From an uncultured Alphaproteobacteria bacterium (GTDB lineage: Bacteria > Pseudomonadota > Alphaproteobacteria > RF32 > CAG-239): DNA of 8,166 bases. The number at the start of each line of letters is the position of its first letter. Within the stretch, counting starts at the first letter, position 1. The notes below the pieces were generated by a model that ran no database searches, was not told where the DNA came from, and saw nothing but the letters and a program-made list of their open reading frames with translations. The position numbers and the translations under genes were made by a program. This document shows, piece after piece, positions 1 to 7,081 of this stretch. The stretch spans positions 16,423 through 24,588 of the forward strand of contig CAJTWX010000005.1 in NCBI GenBank assembly GCA_910580155.1. Direction: 5' to 3'.

Positions 1-26
1 AAAAAAAAGCACCCGCAAAGGGTGCT
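1..26 (-). terminator. Intrinsic terminator of the tRNA-Ser gene
   Basis: Read on the minus strand, a perfect 7-bp stem (AGCACCC at 20-26 pairing with GGGTGCT at 8-14) with a 5-nt loop is followed by at least seven T (the A run at 1-8). It starts 10 nt past the encoded CCA of the tRNA, so it most likely ends that transcript. The plus-strand side has only CTTTT, so a bidirectional role is possible but weaker. The T-tract touches the window edge. Confidence 0.85.
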
Positions 27-36
27 CTTTTGTAAC

Positions 37-127
37 TGGCGGAGACGCAGGGATTCGAACCCCGGGAGGACTTGCGCCCTCGTCTGATTTCAAGTCAGGT
101 GCATTAAACCAGCTCTGCCACGTCTCC
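37..127 (-). tRNA. tRNA-Ser(UGA), CCA encoded
   Basis: This class II tRNA decodes UCA (and probably other UCN) serine codons. The reverse complement starts GGAGACG (121-127), which pairs with CGTCTCC (41-47), followed by discriminator G and encoded CCA (37-39). The anticodon loop is CTTGAAA with anticodon TGA at 90-92 and stem CTGA/TCAG. A long variable arm folds as GAGGGC-GCAA-GTCCTC, which is diagnostic of the Ser/Leu/Tyr class. The T arm has loop TTCGAAT with a 5-bp stem (one G-U). The D arm has the GGTTTAATGC stretch usual for tRNA-Ser. The gene stands alone, with its own promoter at 140-168 and terminator at 1-26. Confidence 0.97.
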
Positions 128-139
128 GTAACAGGGGAG

Positions 140-168
140 AACATAATCAACAATTTTACAAACGTCAA
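140..168 (-). promoter_or_regulatory. Sigma70-like promoter of tRNA-Ser
   Basis: On the minus strand TTGACG (163-168) is separated by exactly 17 nt from TATGTT (140-145). The -10 box ends 12 nt before the mature tRNA 5' end, so transcription would start a few bases upstream of the tRNA. The match to the -35 consensus is 5 of 6 and to the -10 is 4 of 6. This is inference from consensus and position. Confidence 0.7.
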
Positions 169-203
169 GAACTTTTTTACAAATTTTCTAAACTTTTTTC
201 GGA

Positions 204-238
204 GTATGGCTGCTTAAAAAAAAAGCATACCTTTTTTG
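204..238 (+). other. Weak hairpin followed by T run
   Basis: GTAT..GCTT (204-215, with a 4-nt bulge) can pair with AAGCATAC (223-230), and the right arm is followed by CC and six T. It resembles a weak intrinsic terminator on the plus strand, but no plus-strand gene precedes it inside the window. It may end transcription entering from the left, or be chance in an A/T-rich spacer. The rest of 169-288 is A/T-rich with nothing else recognisable. Confidence 0.25.
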
Positions 239-288
239 TAGTTATATCTTAAAATTGCAAACTCTTGAATTTACTTGATTTATTTTTA

Positions 289-317
289 TTGACAGTCATT
301 ACAAAAAAAGGTACAAT
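289..317 (+). promoter_or_regulatory. Consensus sigma70 promoter of the lysozyme-domain gene
   Basis: A perfect -35 box TTGACA (289-294), a 17-nt spacer and TACAAT (312-317, 5 of 6 matches to TATAAT) predict a start near 324. That gives a leader of about 32 nt to the ATG at 356, containing the ribosome binding site GGAGA at 345-349. This is one of the best promoter matches in the window and suggests constitutive transcription of the downstream gene. Confidence 0.8.
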
Positions 318-355
318 GATTATAACAATGCAGGTGTTATTTATGGAGATGTGTT

Positions 356-1642
356 ATGGCCAAAGGGATAAAAAAGCAGCTTTCGGATGATGCCAAGATT
401 GCACGCGTTGAAACTTGGGCTTTGAAATTAGGTTTGGACCCTAAAGATACCAGTGCAGCATTAACTGAAAAATACGGACCGTATGCTTATAATATTATGG
501 AAGCCGCAATGATGAAACCGGCAGTGACGGTTAAAAATGCGGGCGGACAGGCGCGTAGTTCCAAAGAGGCTGCACAATATTTTATTAAAAATCACGTTTC
601 GGCTGAGGATATGGCCAAGACGTTTGGAACAGATGCCCAAACGATTGAGGCGGAGATTGCCGCTTATCGCGAGGCAAACCCAAAGGCTGAAGAAACCTCT
701 GAACAAAAAGAAATGAGAGAACGCCAAGAGCAGTTTAACAGCCATTTTAATGATGAAATGAACCGTGCCGGAAATACTCAGGAGAAAGCTGTTGACCCGA
801 CAAAAGCAGACATCAGCCAGATGACGCTCGATGATTATGCAAAATATTGTCGGCCGGAGGACAAGCCTGCGGCTAACTATGACGAGCTGGTAGATAAAGC
901 ATATGAAGACTTTGGCAAGGGGGAAGGCGTGATTCCTTGTTTGTATCTGGATGCGAAGGGGTATCCGACGATGGGTAACGGGCATTTGGTGCTGCATCCG
1001 GATGTGCTGGACGACCCTAAAAGGCTGGCGGCTTATCGGGATATGTATGTTAATACCCCGCTGATCGGGGCTGGCGGAAAGCCTTTGAATGCGGAACAGA
1101 AAAGAGTGCAGTTTTCGCAAATTGAGCGGGCGATGAGAAACAACAGTTTCAAAACCAGCGGCGGCTGTCCGAATAAAGTTTTGATTCCTATGACGGGAAA
1201 ATTAAATGAAGCAGGGATTAAGCATATCTTTAAGCAAGATTTTAAATATGCATATAATACGACTAAAAAGGTTGTGCCGAATTTGGATAAGATGCCGTTG
1301 CCGGTGCAGCTGGCGGCGTTGCATACTACTTTTGCATTCGGCAATGCCAACCGTTTGAAAAAGGTGGATGTCAATTCGCCGGCGGCAGTGATGGAACGTG
1401 TTGACGAGCTGCGAAATCGCAAAGGGACTTCTATCGGCGAGCTTAATACTATTAAATATGCAAACGACAGTATTAAAGTGGCGCAAGATAATTTCCGGAT
1501 GGAGATGGAGCGCAGGGAGGTTCTTGATGCTGCTGTTGTTAAAATCGAAGAGATTGTCCCTATCAACGTGGCTTCTATAGCTAAAGCTCCGGTTTTTCCG
1601 GCACAAATGATTTTGCTGGAAAAGAAAAACGAACGCGTTTAG
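356..1642 (+). CDS. GH24 (T4-type) lysozyme-domain protein with long N-terminal extension
   Basis: The protein is 428 aa; the start is supported by GGAGA 6 nt upstream and a consensus promoter. Residues about 183-335 resemble the catalytic domain of T4-type lysozymes (glycoside hydrolase 24), which cut the MurNAc-GlcNAc bond of peptidoglycan. Glu190, Asp199 and Thr205 have the same spacing as T4 lysozyme Glu11, Asp20 and Thr26, and MGNGH (206-210) matches its GIGH turn. A second conserved-looking helix region follows (QLAALHTTFAFGNANR, 318-333). The first 180 residues are not lysozyme: they are Lys/Glu-rich, include a helix-turn-helix-like stretch at about 71-103 (KNHVSAEDMAKTFGTDAQTI) and a charged, probably coiled segment at 109-140. 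No signal peptide or membrane segment is visible, so export would need a holin, lysis or another route. It could be a phage-derived endolysin, a domesticated lysozyme or an effector. No other phage gene is adjacent. Domain call is strong, biological role is open. Confidence 0.82.
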   Translation: MAKGIKKQLSDDAKIARVETWALKLGLDPKDTSAALTEKYGPYAYNIMEAAMMKPAVTVKNAGGQARSSKEAAQYFIKNHVSAEDMAKTFGTDAQTIEAEIAAYREANPKAEETSEQKEMRERQEQFNSHFNDEMNRAGNTQEKAVDPTKADISQMTLDDYAKYCRPEDKPAANYDELVDKAYEDFGKGEGVIPCLYLDAKGYPTMGNGHLVLHPDVLDDPKRLAAYRDMYVNTPLIGAGGKPLNAEQKRVQFSQIERAMRNNSFKTSGGCPNKVLIPMTGKLNEAGIKHIFKQDFKYAYNTTKKVVPNLDKMPLPVQLAALHTTFAFGNANRLKKVDVNSPAAVMERVDELRNRKGTSIGELNTIKYANDSIKVAQDNFRMEMERREVLDAAVVKIEEIVPINVASIAKAPVFPAQMILLEKKNERV

Positions 1643-1646
1643 ATGA

Positions 1647-2246
1647 TTATTCTGCCGGATCGCGCAAGCGGATGACTATGCCGCCGTAGGTTTGCATAAA
1701 ATCGTATTCAGCCTTTGTTATTTCTTTATTGAAGATATTGTCCCGCTCTTCTTTTAATACTTTGATTTGTGAGGCTAATCGGAGAGGGAGGCGGTCATTG
1801 TCGATTTCTTCGGACAGGAAAGCGATGGTTTCATCCAGCCGGATGATGCGGTCATATATATCATACATCTTAAACATTTTTTTGACCCGAATCAGAAAAG
1901 CTTGCGGTGCCCAGTTCATCTGGTTTAGGCGGTGTGCCAAAAGTTTCGGGCAGGCGGACGGAAACGGCTGGTTGACAAACTGTCTTAATTCGCGCCCTTC
2001 TTCAGGGAGATTGCGCAGTTCCTGTATGGTCAGGAGCATATGCATAAACTCGGTTTCGTCAAACTGGTCTGAGATGCGCGAGATGACAAACTGCGGGGCC
2101 TGAGGTTCGGCTATGCGTTTTTGGATGATGGCGTTACTGATGAGGAGATAAAGCAAAAGGCTTGCTCCGGCGGCATAAAGCAGGGGTTTTAAGAGTTTGC
2201 GTTTAAAGACGCGTCTGAATTTTTTCCATTTGCTGATTTTGCGCAT
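1647..2246 (-). CDS. Single-pass membrane protein, function unknown
   Basis: The product is 199 aa. The start is supported by AAAGGA (2255-2260) 8 nt upstream. The N-terminus is strongly basic (about 10 Lys/Arg in residues 1-20), followed by one hydrophobic helix at about 21-41. This predicts an inner-membrane anchor with the N-terminus in the cytoplasm and residues 42-199 in the periplasm, by the positive-inside rule. The soluble part is charged and mostly helical; residues about 131-180 have a heptad-like pattern of Leu/Ile with acidic and basic residues, suggesting a short coiled coil. I do not recognise the family. The gene is convergent with the lysozyme-domain gene with 4 nt between stops, so their transcripts probably overlap at the 3' ends. 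The pairing of a membrane protein with a lysozyme domain could suggest a cell-wall link, but it has only one membrane segment and is not an evident holin. Confidence 0.8.
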   Translation of the reverse strand: MRKISKWKKFRRVFKRKLLKPLLYAAGASLLLYLLISNAIIQKRIAEPQAPQFVISRISDQFDETEFMHMLLTIQELRNLPEEGRELRQFVNQPFPSACPKLLAHRLNQMNWAPQAFLIRVKKMFKMYDIYDRIIRLDETIAFLSEEIDNDRLPLRLASQIKVLKEERDNIFNKEITKAEYDFMQTYGGIVIRLRDPAE

Positions 2247-2368
2247 TGTCTTTGTCCTTTCGTTTCCGGCGAGTGTAATGTATTTTATCTGAAAAGTAAA
2301 GTTTTTTTATGTACAACTTAATATTTTATATGTATATGCTTTTAGATTTGTTTTTATGGAGAAGTTTG

Positions 2369-2960
2369 ATGGGCACGGCAGAACGGGTAGCTTTTTTTGA
2401 GGCGGAACTGGCAAAATTTGAATTTAGCGAACGAAAGTTTAATGTTAAGGCCTTTATTTTTTCGTCTTTTTATTTTTGGTATTTGGGAATGTCGGGGATG
2501 TTTGCCTTTTTTGCACTGTTGCCGATTATTCTGGCGCTGTTGTTTTTGTTTGTTATAAACGATATGGCGGCAGCCGTTGCCTGCGGTTTTGTGACAGCGC
2601 ATTCGAAAAGCGTTTTCAGCGGGGGAATTCGTGATTGTTTTTATCGGGCTGTTGTTAAATGTTTTCGGATATACCGGTGCGGAATCGGCAAAAGTTTTGG
2701 ATGAAAAGCAGGGCAAACAGATTGCGGCGCATACATTTGTTATTTACCGGCATACAAATGTTTATGCTGCGGTTTGCCGGAAAGAAGGGTATGAACTGCA
2801 GCAATATCCAAAAGAGTTTCGGGCTTCTTTCGGGACGGAGATTGATGAGCTTTTCCGGAAACTTGCGCCATATGGTATCAGTTTGGCGGAATTAGAACGC
2901 GATTTGGTAGACGAAGAAGCCGCACGGGCGATTGAAAAATCTGTTTATGACGAACTTTAA
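2369..2960 (+). pseudogene. Small multi-pass membrane protein gene, frameshifted at a G5 run
   Basis: Two overlapping reading frames look like one gene. The first (2369-2704) starts at an ATG with GGAG 7 nt upstream (2358-2361), a better start than the ATG at 2309, and encodes a short charged N-terminus then hydrophobic helices at about residues 26-63 and 66-77. After the run GGGGG (2621-2625) the membrane-like sequence continues in the next frame as EFVIVFIGLLLNVFGY, then a soluble tail with AAHTFVIYRHTNVYAAVCRKEGYELQQYP and an acidic C-terminus to the stop at 2958-2960. Removing one G gives a continuous 196-aa protein. The N-terminal half (FNVKAFIFSSFYFWYLGM) loosely recalls DUF2628-type proteins, which is a weak impression. 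It may be a true pseudogene, a phase-variable gene, a programmed shift or a sequencing error. An alternative is a separate second gene starting at GTG 2631, but its poor start context and mid-helix start argue against that. Confidence 0.7.
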
Positions 2961-2987
2961 GCTTTCGGGCAGGCTGAGCGTTTGTTA

Positions 2988-3022
2988 AAAAAGAGGGCGG
3001 CGGATTACGCTGCTTTCTTTTT
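2988..3022 (+). terminator. Intrinsic terminator after the frameshifted membrane-protein gene
   Basis: A 15-bp uninterrupted stem (2988-3002 with 3008-3022, including three G-U pairs) closes a 5-nt loop GATTA. The left arm is A-rich at its base (AAAAAGA) and the right arm ends TCTTTTT, so the T-tract is part of the stem as in many bidirectional terminators. It lies 27 nt past the stop at 2960. It separates this gene from the oxidoreductase gene. Confidence 0.8.
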
Positions 3023-3057
3023 ATGTTTGCAGGAGGGGAGTAAATCTAAAAAATTGC

Positions 3058-3085
3058 TTGCAAATTTTGGGAAATGTGGTATCAA
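3058..3085 (+). promoter_or_regulatory. Candidate promoter for the oxidoreductase gene
   Basis: TTGCAA (3058-3063), a 16-nt spacer and TATCAA (3080-3085) form a moderate sigma70-like match (4 of 6 in each box). It lies about 300 nt upstream of the ATG at 3382, which would give a long leader running through the repeat array. No better candidate is seen nearer the gene, but this one is weak. Confidence 0.3.
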
Positions 3086-3154
3086 TTTGCTGATTTAAAA
3101 TAAGAATCGGGCGGGAAAAGTGTTTTCTATCCGAAAGGTGCGTTGTAGCGTTTT

Positions 3155-3190
3155 GTGGATTGCCACGTCGCTACGCTCCTCGCAATGACT
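3155..3190 (+). repeat. REP-like stem-loop element, isolated copy
   Basis: TGTGGATTGCCACGTC at the left and CTCGCAATGACT at the right match the elements found many times at 7141-8166. The outer ends ATTGC and GCAAT are complementary, and the middle contains CGT-CGCT-ACG, a small inner hairpin. This copy is about 4 kb from the main cluster and lies in the gene-free stretch 2961-3381. Its right end is continuous with the 28-bp tandem array. It does not overlap a gene. Confidence 0.75.
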
Positions 3191-3299
3191 CACGAGAGGG
3201 AGGTTCCTCGCAATGACTCACGAGAGGGAGGTTCCTCGCAGTGATTTACGAGAGGGAGGTTCCTCGCAGTGATTTACGAGAGGGAGGTTCCTTGCAGTA
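3178..3299 (+). repeat. 28-bp tandem array, four units plus a partial fifth
   Basis: Units at 3178-3205, 3206-3233, 3234-3261 and 3262-3289 are contiguous, followed by a 10-bp partial unit (3290-3299). Units 1 and 2 are identical (CAATGACTCACG in the middle), and units 3 and 4 are identical to each other but carry three shared changes (CAGTGATTTACG). This pattern suggests the array grew by duplication of the REP element's right end, followed by mutation and a second duplication. Each unit contains GAGGTTCCTC, an inverted repeat (GAGG/CCTC). There are no spacers, so it is not a CRISPR. It lies in the leader region of the oxidoreductase gene. Confidence 0.9.
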
Positions 3300-3327
3300 G
3301 CAGGGCGAGATGAGCGGAACTTGAGGA

Positions 3328-3350
3328 AAAAAGCACAAAACCTGCTTTTT
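3328..3350 (+). promoter_or_regulatory. Terminator-like hairpin in the oxidoreductase leader
   Basis: AAAAAGCA (3328-3335) and TGCTTTTT (3343-3350) form a perfect 8-bp stem around a 7-nt loop, with the right arm ending in five T. It lies 31 nt before the start codon and 17 nt before the AAGGA ribosome binding site (3368-3372). The stem has only two G-C pairs, so it would be weak alone. It could act as an attenuator or as a barrier to read-through from the repeats; both are inference. Confidence 0.4.
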
Positions 3351-3381
3351 GTAACTTAAACAAATTTAAGGATATTTATAA

Positions 3382-6300
3382 ATGTCAGATGTTAAAATGA
3401 AAATGATGGACGGTAACGAAGCGGCCGCTTCTGTTGCCCACCGCATGAACGAAGTCTGCGTTATTTACCCGATTACCCCGTCTTCTCCGATGGGCGAATG
3501 GGCGGATGCGTGGTCGGCTGCCAAGCAGAAAAACCTTTGGGGGGTTATTCCGTTTGTGCAGGAAATGCAGTCTGAAGCCGGTGCGGCCGGTGCGTGCCAC
3601 GGTTCTTTGCAGGCAGGCGCTTTGACAACAACCTTTACGGCTTCGCAGGGGTTGCTGCTGATGATTCCGAATATGTATAAAATCGCCGGCGAGCTTTCAC
3701 CGTTTGTGATGCACGTTGCGGCTCGTTCGCTTGCTTATCACGCGCTTTCCATTTATGGTGACCACTCCGACGTTATGGGCTGCAGACAGACAGGTTTTGC
3801 GATGCTTTGCTCAAACTCGGTGCAGGAAGCGGGCGATATGGCTGCGATTGCACAGACTTCTACACTGCGTTCACGCGTGCCGTTTATGCACTTCTTTGAC
3901 GGTTTCCGCACATCACACGAAATCAAGAAAATCAAGTTAATTTCTGACGATGATTTGCGCGCTATGCTTGAGGGCGTTGATTATAAATTTAATGCCAAAC
4001 ACGCGTTGAAGCCGGAAGCTCCGGTTATTCGCGGTACCGCGCAGAACCCTGACGTGTTCTTCCAAGGCCGTGAAGCTCAGAACAAGTATTATGACGCTGT
4101 TGAAGGCATTGTTCAGGAAGAAATGGACAAGTTTGCGAAAATTACCGGTCGTCAGTATCACGTTGTTGACTATGTGGGTGCTCAAGATGCTGAGAACGTT
4201 ATCGTTGTGATGGGTTCAGGTGCTGAGACGGTTGAAGAAGCGATTGAATATTTGAACGCTCACGGCGCTAAACTCGGCGTATTGAAAGTTCACCTCTATC
4301 GTCCGTTCCCTGCGAAAGCTTTGATTAAGGCTTTGCCTGCAACTGCAAAAGTTGTTTCTGTTCTTGACAGAACCAAAGAATCCGGCTCTTTGGGCGAACC
4401 GTTGTATTTGGATGTTGTGACAGCACTTTCTCAAGCATTTGCTAACGGTGAAATTAAAGCGCTGCCGAAAATTTATGGCGGTCGTTATGGCTTGTCTTCT
4501 AAAGAATTTACGCCGGCTATGGCGAAGGCTGTGTTTGACAATGCCGTATCTGCTAACCCGATTAACGGTTTCTCTGTCGGCATTACCGATGACGTGACCA
4601 ACAAATCGCTTGCTTATGATGCAACGTTTGATGTTGAACCGGATGATGTTGTCCGCGCCGTATTCTTCGGTTTGGGTGCAGACGGTACGGTTGGCGCTAA
4701 CAAGAACTCGATTAAGATTATTGCTGAAGATGCAGGCAAGTATGGTCAGGGCTATTTCGTTTACGACTCCCGCAAATCCGGTTCTATGACAACTTCTCAC
4801 CTGAGATTTTCTGACAATGCTATTCGTTCGGCTTATCTCATCAACCAAGCGGACTTTGTGGCTTGCCACCAGTTCCAGTTTATGAACAAGGTTGATATTT
4901 TGCACATTGCGAAACCGGGGGCTACGTTCCTGTTGAACGCACCGTATCCGCACGACGAAGTTTGGAACCACCTGCCGAAAGAAGTTCAGGAACAGATTAT
5001 TTCTAAAAAGCTGAAGTTCTACACGATTAACGCGATTGAAGTTGCTCGCGCAACCGGTATGGGCGCACGCATTAACACGATTATGCAAGCGTGCTTCTTT
5101 GCAATTTCAAACATTTTGCCGAAAGATGAGGCTATTGCCCAGATTAAGGCGGCGATTAAGAAAACTTACTCCAAGAAGGGTGACGCCATTGTTCAGAAGA
5201 ACTATGCGGCTGTTGATGCTTCTTTGGAGCATATGTTTGAAGTTACTTATCCGGATCACGTTACCTCTACTTTCAGCCGTCTGGCTCCGGTTCCGGCGGA
5301 TGCTCCTGAGTTTGTTCAGGGTCTGACCGCGAAGTTGATTGCTGACAAAGGTGACAGTGTTAAAACTTCCGAACTTCAGGAAGTTATTGATGGTACCTGG
5401 CCGACAGGAACTACCCAATATGAAAAGCGTTGCATTGCAACTGAAATTCCGGTTTGGGATCCTGAAACCTGTATTCAATGCGGCAAGTGTTCGATTGTTT
5501 GCCCGCACGGCGTTATCCGTATGAAAGTGGCGGACGAGGCTCAGTTGGCTTCTGCTCCGGCTACTTTGAAACGCGCTGACTATAAGGGTAAGGAATTTGC
5601 CGGCAAGAAATTTATCTTACAAATCTCGGCTGAAGACTGCACCGGCTGCGGCTTGTGCGTATCGGCTTGTCCGGCGAAGAATAAGGCTAATCCGGAACTG
5701 CACGCCATCAATATGGATCACATCGAAAATCATCTTGATGTTGAAAAGGCTAACTGGAAATTCTTTGAAACTCTTCCTTATGTTAAGCGTACGGAAGTAG
5801 CGAAGAATCTGCCGAAGACAACTCAGATGATTCGTCCGTTGTTTGAATTTTCGGGTGCTTGTGCCGGCTGTGGCGAAACACCGTATATCAAGTTGTTAAC
5901 TCAATTATTTGGTGACCGTATGGTTGTTGCCAACGCAACGGGCTGCTCTTCCATTTACTCCGGCAACCTGCCGACGACTCCTTATTGCAAGGATGAAAAA
6001 GGTTTTGGTCCGGCTTGGGCAAACTCTTTGTTTGAAGACAATGCCGAGTTTGGTTTGGGTATGCGCGTTTCGGTTGACCAAGGTGAAGAAACAGCTAAAT
6101 CTTTGCTGAACGAACTGAAAGGCCAGTTGGGCGAGATTGCTGACAAGATTTTGGCGAATCCGCAGTCTAATGACGCAGAGATTGATGCTCAGCGCGATAA
6201 CGTTAAAGAATTGCGTGCGAAACTTGCAGGCATTTCCGGCGATGTTGCAGCTCACTTAAATGAAGTTGCTGATTACCTCATCAAGAAATCCGTTTGGATT

Positions 6301-6930
6301 ATCGGTGGTGACGGTTGGGCTTATGATATCGGCTTTGGTGGTCTTGACCACGCTATTGCATCAGGCCGCAATGTAAACATTTTGGTTGTTGATACGGGCG
6401 TTTACTCTAACACCGGCGGTCAGCAGTCTAAGGCGACGCCGATGGGTGCATCCGCTAAGTTTGCAACTGCCGGTAAAGAACTGCCGAAGAAAGACTTGGC
6501 TATGATTGCTATGTCTTACGGCAATGTTTATGTGGCTCAGGTTGCGATGGGTGCGAACGATACGCAGGTTATCAAGGCGATGAACGAGGCTGAGGCTTTT
6601 GATGGTCCGTCTTTGATTATTGCATACTCGCACTGTATTAACCAAGGGTTGAATATGGCTGAAGGTCTGGCTCACCAGAAAGACGCTGTTGAAACCGGTT
6701 CTTGGCCGTTGTATCGTTATAATCCGGAAAACATCAAAGAAGGCAAAGCGCCGTTGATGCTTGACTCTAAAGCACCGACCAAACCTTTGGCTGACTATAT
6801 GGCAAGCGAAACCCGTTTTCAGGTTGTCAACAAGATGAATCCGGAACGTTACTCCCAGCTTCTTGACAAAGCGCAAGAGGGTGTGAATGAGAAGAGGTCA
6901 CTCCTCGAACACATGTCCCAATATAAATAA
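3382..6930 (+). CDS. nifJ: Pyruvate:ferredoxin (flavodoxin) oxidoreductase, single-chain
   Basis: This 1182-aa enzyme oxidises pyruvate with coenzyme A to acetyl-CoA and CO2 and passes electrons to ferredoxin or flavodoxin in the cytoplasm. Length matches the homodimeric single-chain family (about 1170-1230 aa). In order: the N-terminal pyruvate/thiamine-pyrimidine domain with YPITPSS (Thr32), Glu65 and Arg115, equivalent to Thr31, Glu64 and Arg114 of the Desulfovibrio africanus enzyme; the CoA-side and linker domains (about 260-640, including GRYGLSSKEFTP and GSMTTSHLRFS); a two-cluster ferredoxin-like domain with Cys697/700/703/707 and Cys753/756/759/763; and the C-terminal thiamine diphosphate domain with Cys827, Cys830, Cys855 and Cys1085 for the proximal cluster, GDGWAYDIG (976-984) and YSNTGGQ (1008-1014). 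All 12 cluster cysteines are present. The start is supported by AAGGA (3368-3372) 9 nt upstream. The gene appears monocistronic, with a terminator at 7082-7116. nifJ is used as a family name and does not imply a role in nitrogen fixation; por or ydbK are alternative labels. Confidence 0.97.
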   Translation: MSDVKMKMMDGNEAAASVAHRMNEVCVIYPITPSSPMGEWADAWSAAKQKNLWGVIPFVQEMQSEAGAAGACHGSLQAGALTTTFTASQGLLLMIPNMYKIAGELSPFVMHVAARSLAYHALSIYGDHSDVMGCRQTGFAMLCSNSVQEAGDMAAIAQTSTLRSRVPFMHFFDGFRTSHEIKKIKLISDDDLRAMLEGVDYKFNAKHALKPEAPVIRGTAQNPDVFFQGREAQNKYYDAVEGIVQEEMDKFAKITGRQYHVVDYVGAQDAENVIVVMGSGAETVEEAIEYLNAHGAKLGVLKVHLYRPFPAKALIKALPATAKVVSVLDRTKESGSLGEPLYLDVVTALSQAFANGEIKALPKIYGGRYGLSSKEFTPAMAKAVFDNAVSANPINGFSVGITDDVTNKSLAYDATFDVEPDDVVRAVFFGLGADGTVGANKNSIKIIAEDAGKYGQGYFVYDSRKSGSMTTSHLRFSDNAIRSAYLINQADFVACHQFQFMNKVDILHIAKPGATFLLNAPYPHDEVWNHLPKEVQEQIISKKLKFYTINAIEVARATGMGARINTIMQACFFAISNILPKDEAIAQIKAAIKKTYSKKGDAIVQKNYAAVDASLEHMFEVTYPDHVTSTFSRLAPVPADAPEFVQGLTAKLIADKGDSVKTSELQEVIDGTWPTGTTQYEKRCIATEIPVWDPETCIQCGKCSIVCPHGVIRMKVADEAQLASAPATLKRADYKGKEFAGKKFILQISAEDCTGCGLCVSACPAKNKANPELHAINMDHIENHLDVEKANWKFFETLPYVKRTEVAKNLPKTTQMIRPLFEFSGACAGCGETPYIKLLTQLFGDRMVVANATGCSSIYSGNLPTTPYCKDEKGFGPAWANSLFEDNAEFGLGMRVSVDQGEETAKSLLNELKGQLGEIADKILANPQSNDAEIDAQRDNVKELRAKLAGISGDVAAHLNEVADYLIKKSVWIIGGDGWAYDIGFGGLDHAIASGRNVNILVVDTGVYSNTGGQQSKATPMGASAKFATAGKELPKKDLAMIAMSYGNVYVAQVAMGANDTQVIKAMNEAEAFDGPSLIIAYSHCINQGLNMAEGLAHQKDAVETGSWPLYRYNPENIKEGKAPLMLDSKAPTKPLADYMASETRFQVVNKMNPERYSQLLDKAQEGVNEKRSLLEHMSQYK

Positions 6931-7057
6931 AGGGCAAAATTATTGTGATTGAGCTCGCGGATGGAAGCCTGTCTTCAGTCGGGTCACGTACCTCAATGTA
7001 CGCTCCCCTCCTTCGCAGGACATCCGCGGCTCACTCGCAAAATTTTACTCCTTTATT
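6926..7057. repeat. Large imperfect inverted repeat overlapping the oxidoreductase stop
   Basis: The left arm (6926-6963) and right arm (7021-7057) are complementary over about 38 bp with a few mismatches and single-base gaps; both outer ends are AATAAAGG and both inner ends CGCGGATG (right arm read as reverse complement). The 57-bp interior can fold further, with a perfect CGTAC-CTCAAT-GTACG hairpin at 6987-7002 and a CCTG/CAGG pair. The left arm includes the TAA stop at 6928-6930. It is not a simple intrinsic terminator because no T-tract follows. It could be a small mobile element of the MITE type, a 3' structure that protects the mRNA, or part of a composite termination region. Confidence 0.75.
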
Positions 7058-7081
7058 GACATTGGTAGGGGGACTACCCTT

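Noticed and set aside
37..1642. Prophage integrated at tRNA-Ser
   Set aside because: The lysozyme gene lies on the 5' side of the tRNA, no integrase or duplicated tRNA 3' end is visible, and no other phage gene is adjacent.
2309..2371. ATG at 2309 as the start of the membrane protein
   Set aside because: It lacks a ribosome binding site, while the in-frame ATG at 2369 has GGAG at a 7-nt spacing.
3178..3299. CRISPR array with 28-bp repeats
   Set aside because: Units are directly contiguous with no spacers, and no cas gene is present in the window.
2961..3381. Riboswitch in the leader of the oxidoreductase gene
   Set aside because: The stretch is explained by a terminator, REP-like and tandem repeats and one small hairpin; no conserved riboswitch core was recognised.
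4216..5088. 290-aa open frame on the minus strand
   Set aside because: It lies wholly inside the oxidoreductase gene in antisense, and its Arg/Asn/Val-rich composition is typical of a shadow of a strongly biased coding strand.
7056..7061. TTGACA as a promoter -35 box downstream of the oxidoreductase
   Set aside because: No acceptable -10 box occurs at 16-18 nt, and the site leads directly into the terminator.
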